Assembly: GCA_023701125.1 (NCBI GenBank)
Contig: JAMPXO010000017.1
Location: 1-58,497, forward strand
Direction of reading: 5' to 3'
Source of the DNA: Vicinamibacteria bacterium
GTDB taxonomy: Bacteria > Acidobacteriota > Vicinamibacteria > Fen-336
Length of the DNA: 58,497 nt
The translations under genes were made by a program, and so were the position numbers. Numbering within the stretch: the first letter of the stretch is position 1; every line of letters begins with the position of its first letter. Shown here one piece after another: positions 35,995 to 47,902 of this stretch. Under the pieces are notes generated by a model. That model was given only the letters and a program-made list of their open reading frames with translations, did not search any database and was not told where the DNA came from.

Positions 35995-37223
35995 TCGACC
36001 AGGCGGCGGAACACCTCGGCCGCGGGCCACGGCGTGAAGCGGTAGGTCCAGCGCGCGCCGGGCCCCGGGGGCGGGGTGATCGACGCGAGCTTGTGGTAGC
36101 GCTCCTCGAAGCGCAGCGCGAGGCCGGGCGTCCAGTGCCCGCGCTCGCCCGAGGTGGCCAGCACCAGCGACCAGTCGGCGCCCGCGGACTCGTCCTCGAT
36201 CACCCAGTCGCCACTCGGCAGCCGCCGCCGCTGCGGTCCGGCGTGAGCGCGGGACAGCTCGGCCGCCAGCGCCGCCGCCGAGGCGGGCCGTCGCGCCGGG
36301 TCCTTGTGCAGGCAGGACAGCACCACCCGTTCGAGCCACGGCGGCAACTCGGGCCGGATCAGCCGCAGCGCGGGCGGGTCCTCGGTCTTGTGCTTGAGCG
36401 CCATCGCCAGCGGTGTCGGCGCCTGGAACGGCAGCCTGCCCGTCAGCGCCTCGTACAACACGACGCCGAGCGAGTAGAGGTCGGAGCGGCCGTCGAGCGG
36501 CCGGCCCTCGAACTGCTCCGGCGACATGTAGCTCGGGGTGCCGACGACGAGACCGGTGCGGGTCAGGGTCGCCAGGTCCTCGGCCTCGCCGCGCGCGAGG
36601 CCGAAGTCGAGCAGCTTGATGGCGCCGTCGTCGGCCCACATGATGTTCGCGGGCTTGACGTCGCGGTGGAGCACGCCGGCCGCGTGGGCCGCGGCCAGCG
36701 CCCGCGCGACCTCGGCACCGAGCCACAGCGCCTGGGCCAGGTCGAGCGGCCCGCTCTCGCGCACGATCTGGCGCAGGTCGCGGCCGCGCACCAGCTCCGT
36801 CGCGTACCACGGTGCCGCGCCCTCCACGCCGTGGGCGAGCACCCGTGGCACGGCGGGGTGGTCGATCCGCTCCAGGGCCGCGATCTCGCGGCGGAAGCGG
36901 CCCTCGCGGCCGGGATCGTCCTCGGTCGCCGGGCGCATCGCCTTCAGCGCCACGGCCTGGCCGCTCGAGAGATCGACCGCCGCGTAGACCTCGCCCATGC
37001 CACCGCGACCGAGCAGGGACTCGACCTGGAAGCGCGCGGCCACGGTGTGGCCGGCGAAGTTGCCGGCCGGCGCGCCGGGCGCCAGTCCGGCGATCAGCGT
37101 GGGGGCCTCGGACTCGACGACGGTGGCCTGGAACGACGCCGACGCCCCGCACAGCGGGCAGTCGGCGTCGGCCGGCGCGTTCTCGAACCCGCATCCCGGG
37201 CAGGTTCGGATCGGCGCCGGCAT
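35961..37223 (-). CDS. Zinc-ribbon Ser/Thr protein kinase
   Basis: A 420-residue Hanks-type kinase with no membrane span. A zinc ribbon (Cys 8, 11, 22, 25) leads to the kinase domain from about residue 63: Gly loop GRGGMG (72-77), Lys94, HRDVKPAN (186-193) and DFG (206-208), with an activation segment rich in Thr ([13 protein letters not shown]). A C-terminal 100-residue part with no known fold follows (about 325-420). It should phosphorylate protein Ser/Thr in the cytoplasm; FHA proteins such as that at 15.5 kb are typical readers. ATG at 37223. Confidence 0.92.
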   Translation of the reverse strand: MPAPIRTCPGCGFENAPADADCPLCGASASFQATVVESEAPTLIAGLAPGAPAGNFAGHTVAARFQVESLLGRGGMGEVYAAVDLSSGQAVALKAMRPATEDDPGREGRFRREIAALERIDHPAVPRVLAHGVEGAAPWYATELVRGRDLRQIVRESGPLDLAQALWLGAEVARALAAAHAAGVLHRDVKPANIMWADDGAIKLLDFGLARGEAEDLATLTRTGLVVGTPSYMSPEQFEGRPLDGRSDLYSLGVVLYEALTGRLPFQAPTPLAMALKHKTEDPPALRLIRPELPPWLERVVLSCLHKDPARRPASAAALAAELSRAHAGPQRRRLPSGDWVIEDESAGADWSLVLATSGERGHWTPGLALRFEERYHKLASITPPPGPGARWTYRFTPWPAAEVFRRLVDYEEDSGERRR

Positions 37224-37241
37224 CCTCCTGGACCTCTCCGC

Positions 37242-38516
37242 CTACACCGCCGCCAGCGAGCGCTCGTAGCGGGCGAGGCGCGCGGCGTAGAGCGGGAAGC
37301 GCTCGCACAGCGCGCTGACGTCGCGGCGCACGCCCGCCAGCTCGGTGTCGTTGTCGACCGCGGCCAGCGCGCGGGCGATGAAGCGGCCGATCTGCTCCAT
37401 CTCCGGCTCCTTCATGCCGCGGGTGGTGAGCGCCGGGGTGCCGAGGCGAATGCCGGAGCCCACCATCGGCGAGTTGGTGTCGAACGGGATGGTGTTCTTG
37501 TTGACCGTGATGCCGGCCTTGTCCAGGGCGTGCTCGGCGACCTTGCCGGTGACGCCCTTGGCGAACACGTCCACCAGCACCAGGTGGGTGTCGGTGCCGC
37601 CCGAGACCAGCCGGAAGCCCTCGCCCTGCAGCGTCGCCGCCAGCGCCTTGGCGTTGGCCAGCACCTGGCGCTGGTAGTCGGTGAAGTCGGGCCGCAGCGC
37701 CTCGGCGAAGGCCACCGCCTTGGCCGCGATCACGTGCACGAGCGGGCCACCCTGGATGCCGGGGAAGACCGCCTTGTCGAGCTCCTTCGCCCACTCCGAC
37801 GTGCACATCGCGAGGCCGCCGCGCGGCCCGCGCAACGTCTTGTGGGTGGTGGAGGTGACGAACTGGCAGTGCGGCACCGGGCTGGGGTGCAGGCCGGTGG
37901 CGACGAGACCCGCGATGTGGGCGATGTCCGCCATCACCAGCGCGCCGACCTGGTCGGCGGCCTGGCGCACGCGCGCGAAGTCGATCTGGCGCGGGTAGGC
38001 CGAGGCGCCGACGATGATCATCTTCGGCTGCGTCTCGTTGGCGAGGCGGCTGAGCTCGTCGTAGTCGAGCCGCTCGTCCTCCTTGCGCACGCCGTAGGCC
38101 GCGACCTTGAAGTACTTGCCCGAGAAGTTGAGCGGGTGGCCGTGGGTCAGGTGGCCGCCGTGCGACAGGTTCATGCCGAGGATCGGGTCGCCCGGCTTGA
38201 GCGTCGCGAGGTACACCGAGGTGTTGGCCTGGGCGCCCGAGTGCGGCTGGACGTTCGCGTGGTCGCAGCCGAACAGCTTCTTGACGCGCTCGATGGCCAG
38301 CCGCTCCGCCACGTCCGCGAACTCGCAGCCGCCGTAGTAGCGGCGGCCGGGGTAGCCCTCGGCGTACTTGTTCGTGAACGTGGTCCCCAGCGCCTCGAGC
38401 ACGGCCTCCGAGACGAAGTTCTCGGAGGCGATCAGCTCGAGCTGGGCGCCCTGGCGGCGGGTCTCGTTGCGGACGGCGTCGGCGATCTCGGGGTCGGTGG
38501 CTCGCAGGTTTTCCAT
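37242..38516 (-). CDS. glyA: Serine hydroxymethyltransferase
   Basis: A 424-residue PLP enzyme converting serine and tetrahydrofolate to glycine and methylene-THF. The PLP Lys is 226 in [44 protein letters not shown] and PHSGAQAN are diagnostic. Length is normal. ATG at 38516. The gene ends 18 bases before the kinase start, so the two may share a message. It is divergent from the methyltransferase gene with only 46 bases between starts. Confidence 0.97.
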   Translation of the reverse strand: MENLRATDPEIADAVRNETRRQGAQLELIASENFVSEAVLEALGTTFTNKYAEGYPGRRYYGGCEFADVAERLAIERVKKLFGCDHANVQPHSGAQANTSVYLATLKPGDPILGMNLSHGGHLTHGHPLNFSGKYFKVAAYGVRKEDERLDYDELSRLANETQPKMIIVGASAYPRQIDFARVRQAADQVGALVMADIAHIAGLVATGLHPSPVPHCQFVTSTTHKTLRGPRGGLAMCTSEWAKELDKAVFPGIQGGPLVHVIAAKAVAFAEALRPDFTDYQRQVLANAKALAATLQGEGFRLVSGGTDTHLVLVDVFAKGVTGKVAEHALDKAGITVNKNTIPFDTNSPMVGSGIRLGTPALTTRGMKEPEMEQIGRFIARALAAVDNDTELAGVRRDVSALCERFPLYAARLARYERSLAAV

Positions 38517-38562
38517 AGGGGAAGCGGATCCTAGCGCTTCGAGGGCCGATAATCGCGGGGCT

Positions 38563-39744
38563 ATGACTCCCATCTCGACCGAACCCCGCGGCGTGGCCGT
38601 GCTGTCCCGCCGGGGGGAGGAGCGCCTGCGCACCGGCCACCCCTGGATCTTCCGCTCCGACGTCAAGCGCGCCGAGGCCGGACCCGGCGTGGTGGTGCGG
38701 GTCGAGGGCGACCGCGGCCGCACGCTCGGCTTCGCCCTCCACTCCGACCGCTCCGAGCTGCGGCTGCGCATGCTGGAGTGGGGCGAGCTGCTGCCCGAGA
38801 GCTGGCTGGCCGACCGGCTGGAGGCCGCCGTGCGCTGGCGGGAGACGATCGCCCCCGGCGTCGGCGCGTGTCGCCTGGTCCACGCCGAGGCCGACCGGCT
38901 GCCGTCGCTGATCGTGGATCGCTACGGCGACTTCCTGGTCGTGCAGACGCTGTCGCAGGGCATGGACGCGCTGAAGGCCAACGTCGTCGCGTGGCTCCTG
39001 GCACGGCTGAAGCCGGCCGGCGTGCTGGAGCGCAACGACCCCCGGGTGCGCCAGCTCGAGGGCCTCGAGCGCACGGTCGGCCTGCTCCACGGCGAGGTGC
39101 CGCCGCTGGTCGAGGTCGAAGAGGACGGCCTCGTGCTGCAGGCGGACCTGTGGAAGGGCCAGAAGACCGGCCTGTTCCTCGACCAGCGCGAGAACCACAC
39201 GCTGGCCCGGGTGTACGGCCGCGGCCGCGCGCTCGACGCCTTCTCCTACAACGGCGGGTTCGCGCTGCAGGCGGCGCGCAGCGCCTCGGCGGTGATCGCC
39301 CTCGACCAGTCGGCCGAGGCGGTGGCGCGCATCCAGGTCAACGCGGCCCGCAACAAGCTGGCCCACGTCGAGGCCCGCGAGGCCAACGTGTTCGACGCGC
39401 TGAAGGAGATGGACCGCGCGGGCGAGCGCTTCGACACGGTGATTCTCGACCCGCCGGCTTTCGCCAAGAGCAAGAGCGCCATCGAGCCGGCGCTGCGCGG
39501 CTACAAGGAGATCAACCTGCGCGCGCTGAAGATGCTGAACCAGGGCGGCGTGCTGATCACCTGCTCGTGCTCGGCCCACGTCGACGAGTGGACGCTCGAG
39601 CAGGTGCTCGAGGACGCCGCCGCCGACGCCGGCGTCAACGTGGCGATCGTGGAGAAGCGGCGCCAGGCCCGCGACCACCCGGTGCTGCTGGCCGCCCCGG
39701 AGACCCGTTACCTGAAGTGCTTCGTGCTGCGCCGCCTGAACTAG
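38563..39744 (+). CDS. RlmI-like class I SAM-dependent rRNA methyltransferase
   Basis: A 393-residue protein with an N-terminal PUA domain (about 8-80; [18 protein letters not shown]) and a C-terminal Rossmann methyltransferase. [14 protein letters not shown] and [14 protein letters not shown] form the SAM site; [11 protein letters not shown] (from residue 296) and CSCSAHV complete the m5C-type RlmI/RlmK-like pattern. RlmI makes m5C1962 in 23S rRNA; that exact target is inferred. Convergent with the esterase gene, sharing CTAG at 39741-39744. Confidence 0.9.
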   Translation: MTPISTEPRGVAVLSRRGEERLRTGHPWIFRSDVKRAEAGPGVVVRVEGDRGRTLGFALHSDRSELRLRMLEWGELLPESWLADRLEAAVRWRETIAPGVGACRLVHAEADRLPSLIVDRYGDFLVVQTLSQGMDALKANVVAWLLARLKPAGVLERNDPRVRQLEGLERTVGLLHGEVPPLVEVEEDGLVLQADLWKGQKTGLFLDQRENHTLARVYGRGRALDAFSYNGGFALQAARSASAVIALDQSAEAVARIQVNAARNKLAHVEAREANVFDALKEMDRAGERFDTVILDPPAFAKSKSAIEPALRGYKEINLRALKMLNQGGVLITCSCSAHVDEWTLEQVLEDAAADAGVNVAIVEKRRQARDHPVLLAAPETRYLKCFVLRRLN

Positions 39745-40532
39745 CGCGCGGCGTTCGACAAGTACACGATCCCGGCGGGCAGCGTGGGCCGCAGGTGATC
39801 GGGGTCGTGGATGTCCCGCGGCACCTCGCTGTAGCGGAACACGTACTCCTTCAGTGCCAGCGTGTCGCGCAGGCGCTGATTGGCTTCGAGGAACACGACG
39901 CCGTTGGGCGAGCGGTGCGTTTCCCCGCTGCCCACCTCGATGTAGAAGCGCAGCGGGAGGCGCGGACGGTTGCGCAGCTCGTGCGTCAGCCATTCCGGTG
40001 GGTCGTTCGAACCCTCCTTGCCTCGCCAGAAGGCACCGCTCTGGGCGAGCACGTTGCCGAACACGTCGGGATGGAGGTGCGCGATGTACGCCGCGTTCAG
40101 TCCTCCCACGCTGAATCCAGCGATCACGACGTTCTCCGGCGCCGGCAGGCGGCCGAGCTTCGCCCGCAGCCAGGGCAGCAGGTCCGCGGTCACGAATCGA
40201 TCGAACTTCGCGCGATTCGCAATCTCCGTCGGCCGCTCCGTGGACGTGTCGAGCACCACCGCGATGGTCGGGGGGATCTCGCCGGCGGCCACGAGCTTCT
40301 CCAGCGTCGCCGGAACCGCGAGCTCGTCGACGTACTCGCGCTGCAGGAACACGAAGAGATGGGGCGTGCGCTTCGCCGGGTCGGCCGAACCGGGCGACCG
40401 GTACAGCCAGACCGGGCGCTGCCGGCCGTAGGCCGTATCGTCGATGACCAGGGCTTCGACCACCGGTTGTGCCGCGCGCGCCGCCGGCGCGAGCAGGAAC
40501 GCGGCGAGCAGGGCCAGCACGGGCCGCTTCAT
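39741..40532 (-). CDS. Secreted esterase, enterochelin-esterase-like
   Basis: A 263-residue alpha/beta hydrolase with a signal peptide (1-20, ending AARAAQ). The nucleophile motif is GFSVGG; a DxxTERPTEI stretch precedes it and HDPDHLRPT near the end likely carries the catalytic His. It fits the esterase D / Fes-like family that cuts esters of siderophores or cell-wall sugars. The ATG at 40532 overlaps the L,D-transpeptidase stop as ATGA, so a cell-wall or periplasmic ester is a fair guess for the substrate. Confidence 0.82.
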   Translation of the reverse strand: MKRPVLALLAAFLLAPAARAAQPVVEALVIDDTAYGRQRPVWLYRSPGSADPAKRTPHLFVFLQREYVDELAVPATLEKLVAAGEIPPTIAVVLDTSTERPTEIANRAKFDRFVTADLLPWLRAKLGRLPAPENVVIAGFSVGGLNAAYIAHLHPDVFGNVLAQSGAFWRGKEGSNDPPEWLTHELRNRPRLPLRFYIEVGSGETHRSPNGVVFLEANQRLRDTLALKEYVFRYSEVPRDIHDPDHLRPTLPAGIVYLSNAAR

Positions 40533-42229
40533 GGCTGGGAAGTATAGTGCCGGCGGCGGGCGCGCAGGGCCGCATCGAGCCGCGCGTCGTGGCCGTACAG
40601 GTCCTGGGCGAAGTGGACGACGCCCGCCGGGTCGACCCAGGCCGTGTCGTAGAAGACGAGGACCAGCGGCTCGCGCTCGAGGTCGACGCGCTCGGGCCGC
40701 GGCCCGCTCATCGCCTTCTCGATGCGCTCGCGGTCCCAGCCGGCCTGGCCGTGCAACACCCACTCCGCGAGCGCCGTCGGATCTTCGACGCGGATGCAGC
40801 CGTGGCTGAAGTCGCGACGCGCGCGGGAGAAGAGCGCGGTCGCCGGCGTGCCGTGCATGTACACGTCCTGCGGGTTTGGAAAGATGAACTTGGCGAGGCC
40901 GAGCGAGTTCTGCGGGCCGGGCCGCTGGCGCAGGAACAGGCGGCCGGCGGCCACCGCCGACAGGTGGGTCTCGGTCGCGGGCAGCGCCGGCGCCTGCTCG
41001 TCGCCGCGATCCACGATCTCGAGCTGCTGGCGGGCGAAGTAGCCCGGGTCACGGCGCTGCTGCGGCAGCAGTTCGCGGCGGACGATCGAGTACGGCGGGC
41101 TCCAGAGGGGCCGGAAGATGACGTGCTCCATGCGGGCGACGAAGAGCGGCGTGGCATGGCCCATCGACTGGCCGACGACCACCTTCATCTGCAGCGTGCG
41201 GCCGCGATCCGCCGGGTCCAGCGCCCACAGGCGGAACAGCGGGACGTTGACGAAGACGATCGGCGGCTCGCCCAGCGGCGGCAGCCAGCGCAGGCGTTCG
41301 AGGGCCAGTTCGATCTGGCGCACGCGGGCCGACGGCGACACGGCCAACGCCTCCAGCGTGCCGGCGCCGATCACACCGTCGGGCTCGAGCGCGTGCCGCG
41401 CCTGGAAGTGGCGCACGGCCGCGACCAGCGGGCCTTCGTAGGTCGGCGCTGCGTTCGCGGCCAGCGCTGGCAGCGAAGCGTCGGCTGCGAGGTCGCCGAA
41501 GGCCTGCAGCCGGACGGCCAACCCCGGCAGGCCGGCCCACGCCTCGCCGGGCGCGATCTTCTTGTGGCCTGCCGGCGGCGGCGGCAGGGGCGGGGGTTCA
41601 CCCGCGGCGGCGAGGGTGCGGTAGTGCGCGAGCGCGGCGATCAGCCGGTCGTGCGCTCCGAACGAGGGCTCGGCGGCGTGCACGGCGGCGGCCACGCTGC
41701 CGAGGTCACGCGCCGCGCGCAGCACCGCGACGAAATCGACCTGGCGCGGCGCGAGGTCGTAGTCGAAACCGACCTGGCGCGGTTCGACGCGGCCCTGGCG
41801 GACGTCGCGCAGCAGGCGCAGGGCGGACGCGGACAGCGCCACATCGAATTCCGCACGCGCGCGGGCGATGCCGAGATCGAGCCAGGCTGCGGCCAGGCGC
41901 TCGACGTCATAGTCGCCCGGGTCGAGACCCAACGCAGGCGTGGCGGCCAGCGTGCGCAGCGCGTCTGCGAGGGCAGGCCGCGCGCGGCCGCCCTCGAACC
42001 AGAAGAGGTCGCCCGGCTCGGCCGCGTACAGCTCGCGCAGCGGCGCCCGCTCCGCCTCGCCGACGACCGGCCAGCCGCGCCCCGGCTGCTGGCCGTGGGC
42101 GAGCAGCGAGTCACGCGCCTCGCGCACGGCGGCCGGGTCCTGGTCGTCGGCGAAACCCGCGACAGCGGCGGCCAGGCCGAGCGAGAACGCCAGGGCGCGG
42201 ACCGGGCCGGCGAGCGGGCACAGGCTCAT
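40529..42229 (-). CDS. L,D-transpeptidase, YcbB/LdtD type
   Basis: A 566-residue periplasmic enzyme with a signal peptide (about 1-27). A scaffold region (30-230) precedes a peptidoglycan-binding helix set (about 255-315, with VRHFQARHALEPDGVIGAGTLEAL) and the YkuD catalytic domain with HGTPAT and SHGCIRV, catalytic Cys about 478. The large insertion in the domain and the total length match E. coli LdtD (YcbB), which makes 3-3 cross-links between diaminopimelate residues. ATG at 42229 follows GGAGG. Coupled to the esterase gene and divergent from the MepK-like gene. Confidence 0.9.
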   Translation of the reverse strand: MSLCPLAGPVRALAFSLGLAAAVAGFADDQDPAAVREARDSLLAHGQQPGRGWPVVGEAERAPLRELYAAEPGDLFWFEGGRARPALADALRTLAATPALGLDPGDYDVERLAAAWLDLGIARARAEFDVALSASALRLLRDVRQGRVEPRQVGFDYDLAPRQVDFVAVLRAARDLGSVAAAVHAAEPSFGAHDRLIAALAHYRTLAAAGEPPPLPPPPAGHKKIAPGEAWAGLPGLAVRLQAFGDLAADASLPALAANAAPTYEGPLVAAVRHFQARHALEPDGVIGAGTLEALAVSPSARVRQIELALERLRWLPPLGEPPIVFVNVPLFRLWALDPADRGRTLQMKVVVGQSMGHATPLFVARMEHVIFRPLWSPPYSIVRRELLPQQRRDPGYFARQQLEIVDRGDEQAPALPATETHLSAVAAGRLFLRQRPGPQNSLGLAKFIFPNPQDVYMHGTPATALFSRARRDFSHGCIRVEDPTALAEWVLHGQAGWDRERIEKAMSGPRPERVDLEREPLVLVFYDTAWVDPAGVVHFAQDLYGHDARLDAALRARRRHYTSQP

Positions 42230-42311
42230 CGGGAGCCTCCGCTTCGATTTTAGGCGGCGGGCGCAGCGGCCCCGGCTTGCGCTGGCGGGACGGGATCCCT
42301 ACGATCGACGG

Positions 42312-42845
42312 ATGTCGCCTCGTCGGAGCTTCCTCCGCGGTCTGGGGGGCGCCCTCACCGTTGCCGCCGTCGCCCCCGGTCGCCTGCTGGCCGATCCGCG
42401 CGAAGAGCGCCTGCTGTCACTCGTCCACACCCACACCGGGGAGCGCGCGACCGTGCCGTACTTCGCCGACGGCACCTACCTGCCGACGGGTCTGTCGCGC
42501 CTGAACTCGTTCCTGCGCGATCACCGCACGGGCGACGAGCACCCGATCGACCCGGCGCTGCTCGACATCCTCAACGACCTGCGCCTCGCCACCGGCGCCC
42601 GCGAGCCGTTCCAGGTGATCTCGGGCTACCGCTCGCCGCACACGAACGACCGGCTGCGCCAGGGCAGCGGCGGGGTCGCGAAGGGCAGCCTGCACCTCGA
42701 AGGGCGCGCCATCGACGTGCGCCTGGGCGGGGTGCGCACGTCGACGCTGCGCGACGCGGCGCTCGAACTGCAGCGCGGCGGCGTCGGCTACTACCGCGAC
42801 TCCGACTTCGTCCACGTCGACACCGGCCGCGTCCGGCGCTGGTAG
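42312..42845 (+). CDS. MepK/YcbK-like murein endopeptidase (DUF882)
   Basis: A 177-residue protein with a Tat-type signal (SPRRSFLRGLGG, cut near residue 27). The M15-like zinc site is His128 and Asp135 (SLHLEGRAID) and His168 (DFVHVD). YcbK/MepK of E. coli cuts 3-3 cross-links and opens the wall for growth; the same role is inferred. The gene is divergent from the L,D-transpeptidase gene with 82 bases between starts, so maker and cutter of the same bond may share control. Confidence 0.9.
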   Translation: MSPRRSFLRGLGGALTVAAVAPGRLLADPREERLLSLVHTHTGERATVPYFADGTYLPTGLSRLNSFLRDHRTGDEHPIDPALLDILNDLRLATGAREPFQVISGYRSPHTNDRLRQGSGGVAKGSLHLEGRAIDVRLGGVRTSTLRDAALELQRGGVGYYRDSDFVHVDTGRVRRW

Positions 42846-42884
42846 ACGACCCGCCTCCACGCCGGGCGTGCGATCGAGGAGCGC

Positions 42885-43781
42885 TCACCGCTTCAGGTTG
42901 CAGACTCCGTAGAAGCTGCTGTTCTGGTCCTGCGACAGGCCGAACTTGCCGGGGCCCAGGATGCGGGAGAAGGTGCCTCGCAGCGAGCCGCTCTCGAACG
43001 TGATCTGGTCGCCGTCCACGCGGTAGCGGCCGGACTGGCCGCCGCGGTCGGAGTAGGTGCCGGCGTCGGCGATCGTGATGGGGAACTGACCGGCGCCGGG
43101 CATCGAGCAGGTGTACCGCCCGGGCGGAAGCGAGCCACCCGCGGGCCGCGGGGCTGCCGTGGGCTGTGGTCGCGGACGCGGCACGGGGACCGGCGCGGGC
43201 TCGTCGTCGTCGTCCGGCTCTGGACGCGGGGCGGGTCGGGGCACCTCGTCGTCGGACACGGGCGAGGTCGAGCACCGCTGCCCGGTCGCGGCGTCGTTGA
43301 GCTTCCACGAGCGGGGGTCGTACCACTCGCCGCGGGAACTCCACGAGAAGGTGACGCGGTACCAGCCGACGTGCGGCGGCTCGGTGCCGACCTCCGCGAT
43401 CGTGCCCGTGCCGCCCGCGTGCTCGCCGACGACGCGGGTGCCGATCGCGCAGGCGCTCGGCGCAGAGGGCGGCGGCTCGGGCCGCGGGGCGGGCGGCGCC
43501 GCCTGGCGCTGGGGCGAGCAGCGTTGCCGGGTGCCGGCCACGTACAGGTTCCATGTCGACGGGTCGTACCACTCGCCGCGCGGGCTCCAGGAGAAGGAGA
43601 CGCGGTACCAGCCGACGTGAGGCGATTCGCTGCCGATCTCCTCGATCGTGCCGCTGCCGCCGTTCTGGCTGTCCACCCGCGTGCCTGGCCCGCAGTAGAC
43701 GTTCTGGGCTCTGGCGGTCGCCGCCGGGCCGGTGAGGACGAAGAGGCAGAGCAGGAATGCGCGAGGGCTGATCCGAGTCAT
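42885..43781 (-). CDS. Secreted protein with two Cys-bounded repeats and a C-terminal domain
   Basis: A 298-residue protein with a signal peptide (1-25). Two repeats of about 60 residues, 30-88 and 111-170, each start and end with Cys and share GTRV, GTI-E-G-E-PHVGWYRV, FSWS-RGEWYDP-W. Pro-rich linkers (89-108 and 175-216, the latter with a run of Asp) join them to a C-terminal domain (about 220-298), itself bounded by Cys225 and Cys294. Each module is probably one disulfide-closed beta domain. I recognise no family; a binding role outside the cytoplasm is likely. Confidence 0.65.
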   Translation of the reverse strand: MTRISPRAFLLCLFVLTGPAATARAQNVYCGPGTRVDSQNGGSGTIEEIGSESPHVGWYRVSFSWSPRGEWYDPSTWNLYVAGTRQRCSPQRQAAPPAPRPEPPPSAPSACAIGTRVVGEHAGGTGTIAEVGTEPPHVGWYRVTFSWSSRGEWYDPRSWKLNDAATGQRCSTSPVSDDEVPRPAPRPEPDDDDEPAPVPVPRPRPQPTAAPRPAGGSLPPGRYTCSMPGAGQFPITIADAGTYSDRGGQSGRYRVDGDQITFESGSLRGTFSRILGPGKFGLSQDQNSSFYGVCNLKR

Positions 43782-43944
43782 GGAGTCGGTTCCTCTTGGC
43801 TGGGTACTGCGGTCGACGGAAAGTGCGACTGCCTGGGCAGCCAGAGCGACGGCGCGAGAATGGCGATCAGCGAGTCACTGCTGCGATCACGCAACCTCGC
43901 GTGCTCATCGACCCTCTCACGGACTCCGGGAAGCAACCAAGCAC

Positions 43945-44265
43945 CTAGAGGCGGTGGAGCGCAGCGCCACTGATGGACAGATTGGGGCGCCTCTCCGCCT
44001 GACCGCGGACGATGCGCTGGCGCAGGGCCAGGTAGGCGGGAAAGGCGACGATCCAGAGCAGGAACACTCGGATCGCGACCTGGATCGACGGCCGCCCCAT
44101 CCAGCCCTCGTAGCGTTCCACCTCGAGCCGGTCGGCGTCTCGATAGGCCCAGACCGTGGAGAGCAGGACCACGGGGAGCAGCGCCGGCACGCCGTTCGCC
44201 TCGAACAGGGCGGCGAAGGCGCCGAGTCCGAGGGTTCCAAGGACGGCCAGGACGTTGGGGTTCAT
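43945..44265 (-). CDS. Small membrane protein of unknown function
   Basis: A 106-residue protein with hydrophobic blocks at about 1-35 and 65-85 and a basic C-terminal tail. A conserved-looking loop DADRLEVERYEGWMGRPS joins them. No family is recognised. The ATG at 44265 has GAGG eight bases upstream, so the longer upstream frame is not used. It is divergent from clpB. Confidence 0.55.
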   Translation of the reverse strand: MNPNVLAVLGTLGLGAFAALFEANGVPALLPVVLLSTVWAYRDADRLEVERYEGWMGRPSIQVAIRVFLLWIVAFPAYLALRQRIVRGQAERRPNLSISGAALHRL

Positions 44266-44360
44266 TTCAATTACCTCACTGACAGACGCGCAGCAAACGG
44301 GCCGAGGGGGCACCCCCGTTTCCCGGCGCGCAGAATCTGACTGTGAAACACTAATATTCC

Positions 44361-44389
44361 TTGACTTTGATACGCTCACAACGTAGGTT
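44361..44389 (+). promoter_or_regulatory. Likely clpB promoter with partial heat-shock (HAIR-like) element
   Basis: TTGACT (44361-44366) and TAGGTT (44384-44389) are spaced by 17 bases, a plausible housekeeping-type promoter 23 bases upstream of the clpB ATG. The same place reads CTTGACT-N7-GCTCACA, whose left arm matches six of seven bases of the HspR site CTTGAGT-N7-ACTCAAG but whose right arm matches only four of seven. It is an AT-richer island in the window. HspR control is therefore only a possibility. Confidence 0.4.
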
Positions 44390-44411
44390 GTGGACGTTGG
44401 AGGGACGTGTC

Positions 44412-47006
<2,595 letters not shown>

Positions 47007-47057
47007 CCGCAGCGCCCGAGTCTCCAGGGGCGCGACGGGCGGAGCTATGATCCCCTG

Positions 47058-47294
47058 ATGCAGGAGCCCGCACACCTGCCGAAGGCACTCGGCTTGAAAG
47101 TCGAGCGTGTGGCACGTCGCCTCGGCAAGCCCCGCCGCGTCGTCCTCCGGGAGGCCATCGAGGAGTACGCCGCTCGCCACGACGCGGATGCGGTGACCAC
47201 GGCCATGAACCGCGCCGTCGCCGAGATCGATACCCGTGCTGATCCGGCTCTGGCAGAGGCCACTCGGACGTTGCTGGAGCGATCGGACTGGTGA
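47058..47294 (+). CDS. Ribbon-helix-helix antitoxin
   Basis: A 78-residue protein with an N-terminal ribbon-helix-helix-like stretch (LKVERVARRLGKPRRVVLREAIEEYAAR) and an acidic tail that should wrap the toxin. It precedes a MazF-type toxin with a GTGA overlap, the usual layout of such pairs. By family it binds DNA as a dimer and represses the operon. ATG at 47058, 52 bases after clpB stops, so read-through from clpB is possible. Confidence 0.8.
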   Translation: MQEPAHLPKALGLKVERVARRLGKPRRVVLREAIEEYAARHDADAVTTAMNRAVAEIDTRADPALAEATRTLLERSDW

Positions 47295-47632
47295 TCGGGC
47301 AGGGCGAGATCTGGTGGGCCGACCTGCCCGCCCCTCGCGGTTCAGAACCGGGCTTCCGAAGACCGGTGCTCGTCGTTCAGGGTGACGCTCTGAACTCGAG
47401 CCAGATCGCGACAGTCATCTGTGTCCCCATCACCAGCAACCTGAAGTGGGCTGACGCTCCCGGTAACGTCTTCGTGCGCGCTCGCCAATCCGGCCTCCCA
47501 AAGGACTCGGTGGCGAACGTCTCGCAGATCATCACCCTCGACCGTGCCACCCTGACCGAACGCGCCGGGCGCGTTCCTCGCGCTGTCCTGATCCGCGTGC
47601 TGGAGGGCATCGACATCGTCCTCGGTCGCTGA
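47291..47632 (+). CDS. MazF/PemK-family toxin endoribonuclease
   Basis: A 113-residue toxin. The family pattern GEIWWADLPAPRGSEPGFRRPVLVVQ, the strand TVICVPITSN and the late VANVSQIITLDRATL match MazF/PemK enzymes, which cut mRNA at short sequence motifs. Start GTG at 47291 overlaps the antitoxin stop as GTGA. The gene's stop TGA (47630-47632) lies in a GTCGCTGACGA stretch also found in clpB (46787-46797), at the edge of a clpB-like fragment. Confidence 0.92.
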   Translation: MIGQGEIWWADLPAPRGSEPGFRRPVLVVQGDALNSSQIATVICVPITSNLKWADAPGNVFVRARQSGLPKDSVANVSQIITLDRATLTERAGRVPRAVLIRVLEGIDIVLGR

Positions 47633-47650
47633 CGATCGGGCCGACAACGA

Positions 47651-47691
47651 CTGCTTGCGGAGCAGGCTTCGACCCCCTCGGCGCCCTCCCG
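47651..47691 (+). repeat. clpB fragment A (eroded)
   Basis: Matches clpB 46812-46856 (around the C-terminal [15 protein letters not shown] region). The match includes GCGGAGCAGG and CTTCGACCC, with about four small gaps. It starts 18 bases after the mazF stop codon, and the mazF end itself shares 11 bases with the clpB sequence just upstream of this region. Confidence 0.6.
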
Positions 47692-47747
47692 CCGAGTGCT
47701 ATCGCCCTTCCAGCGTGGAATCGTCCGCGGTCGGCCGGGTGGCCATT

Positions 47748-47764
47748 GCGGATTGAGGACCGGC
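47748..47764 (+). repeat. clpB fragment B (17 bases)
   Basis: Matches clpB 46094-46110 (codons for RIEDR) with 16 of 17 bases identical. It is short, so chance cannot be ruled out, but it lies between two other clpB pieces. Confidence 0.4.
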
Positions 47765-47782
47765 GCGCTTGCGCGTTGGAGG

Positions 47783-47902
47783 GACGCAGCACTCGAGCGG
47801 CGCTTCCAGCAGGTCTACGTGGGCGAGCCCGACGTGCCGGGCACGATCGCGATCCTGCGCGGGCGGAAGGAGCGCTACGAGGTCCACCCGGCGTGCGCAT
47901 CC
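47783..47902 (+). pseudogene. clpB fragment C (120 bp, about 97% identical)
   Basis: Matches clpB 45381-45501 with four base changes and one single-base deletion. It encodes [20 protein letters not shown] and the next few residues of the first AAA module, then is frameshifted near TCCACC. There is no start codon or continuing frame. The kinase gene begins about 120 bases later. The very high identity implies a recent copy or gene conversion with clpB. Confidence 0.85.

Noticed and set aside
35260-40575. A 1771-codon minus-strand frame
   Set aside because: It crosses the kinase, glyA, methyltransferase and esterase genes out of frame and has only low-complexity composition.
44360-44380. Firm call of an HspR (HAIR) site before clpB
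   Set aside because: Only the left half matches well (six of seven); the right half matches four of seven, so it is noted only as a possibility.
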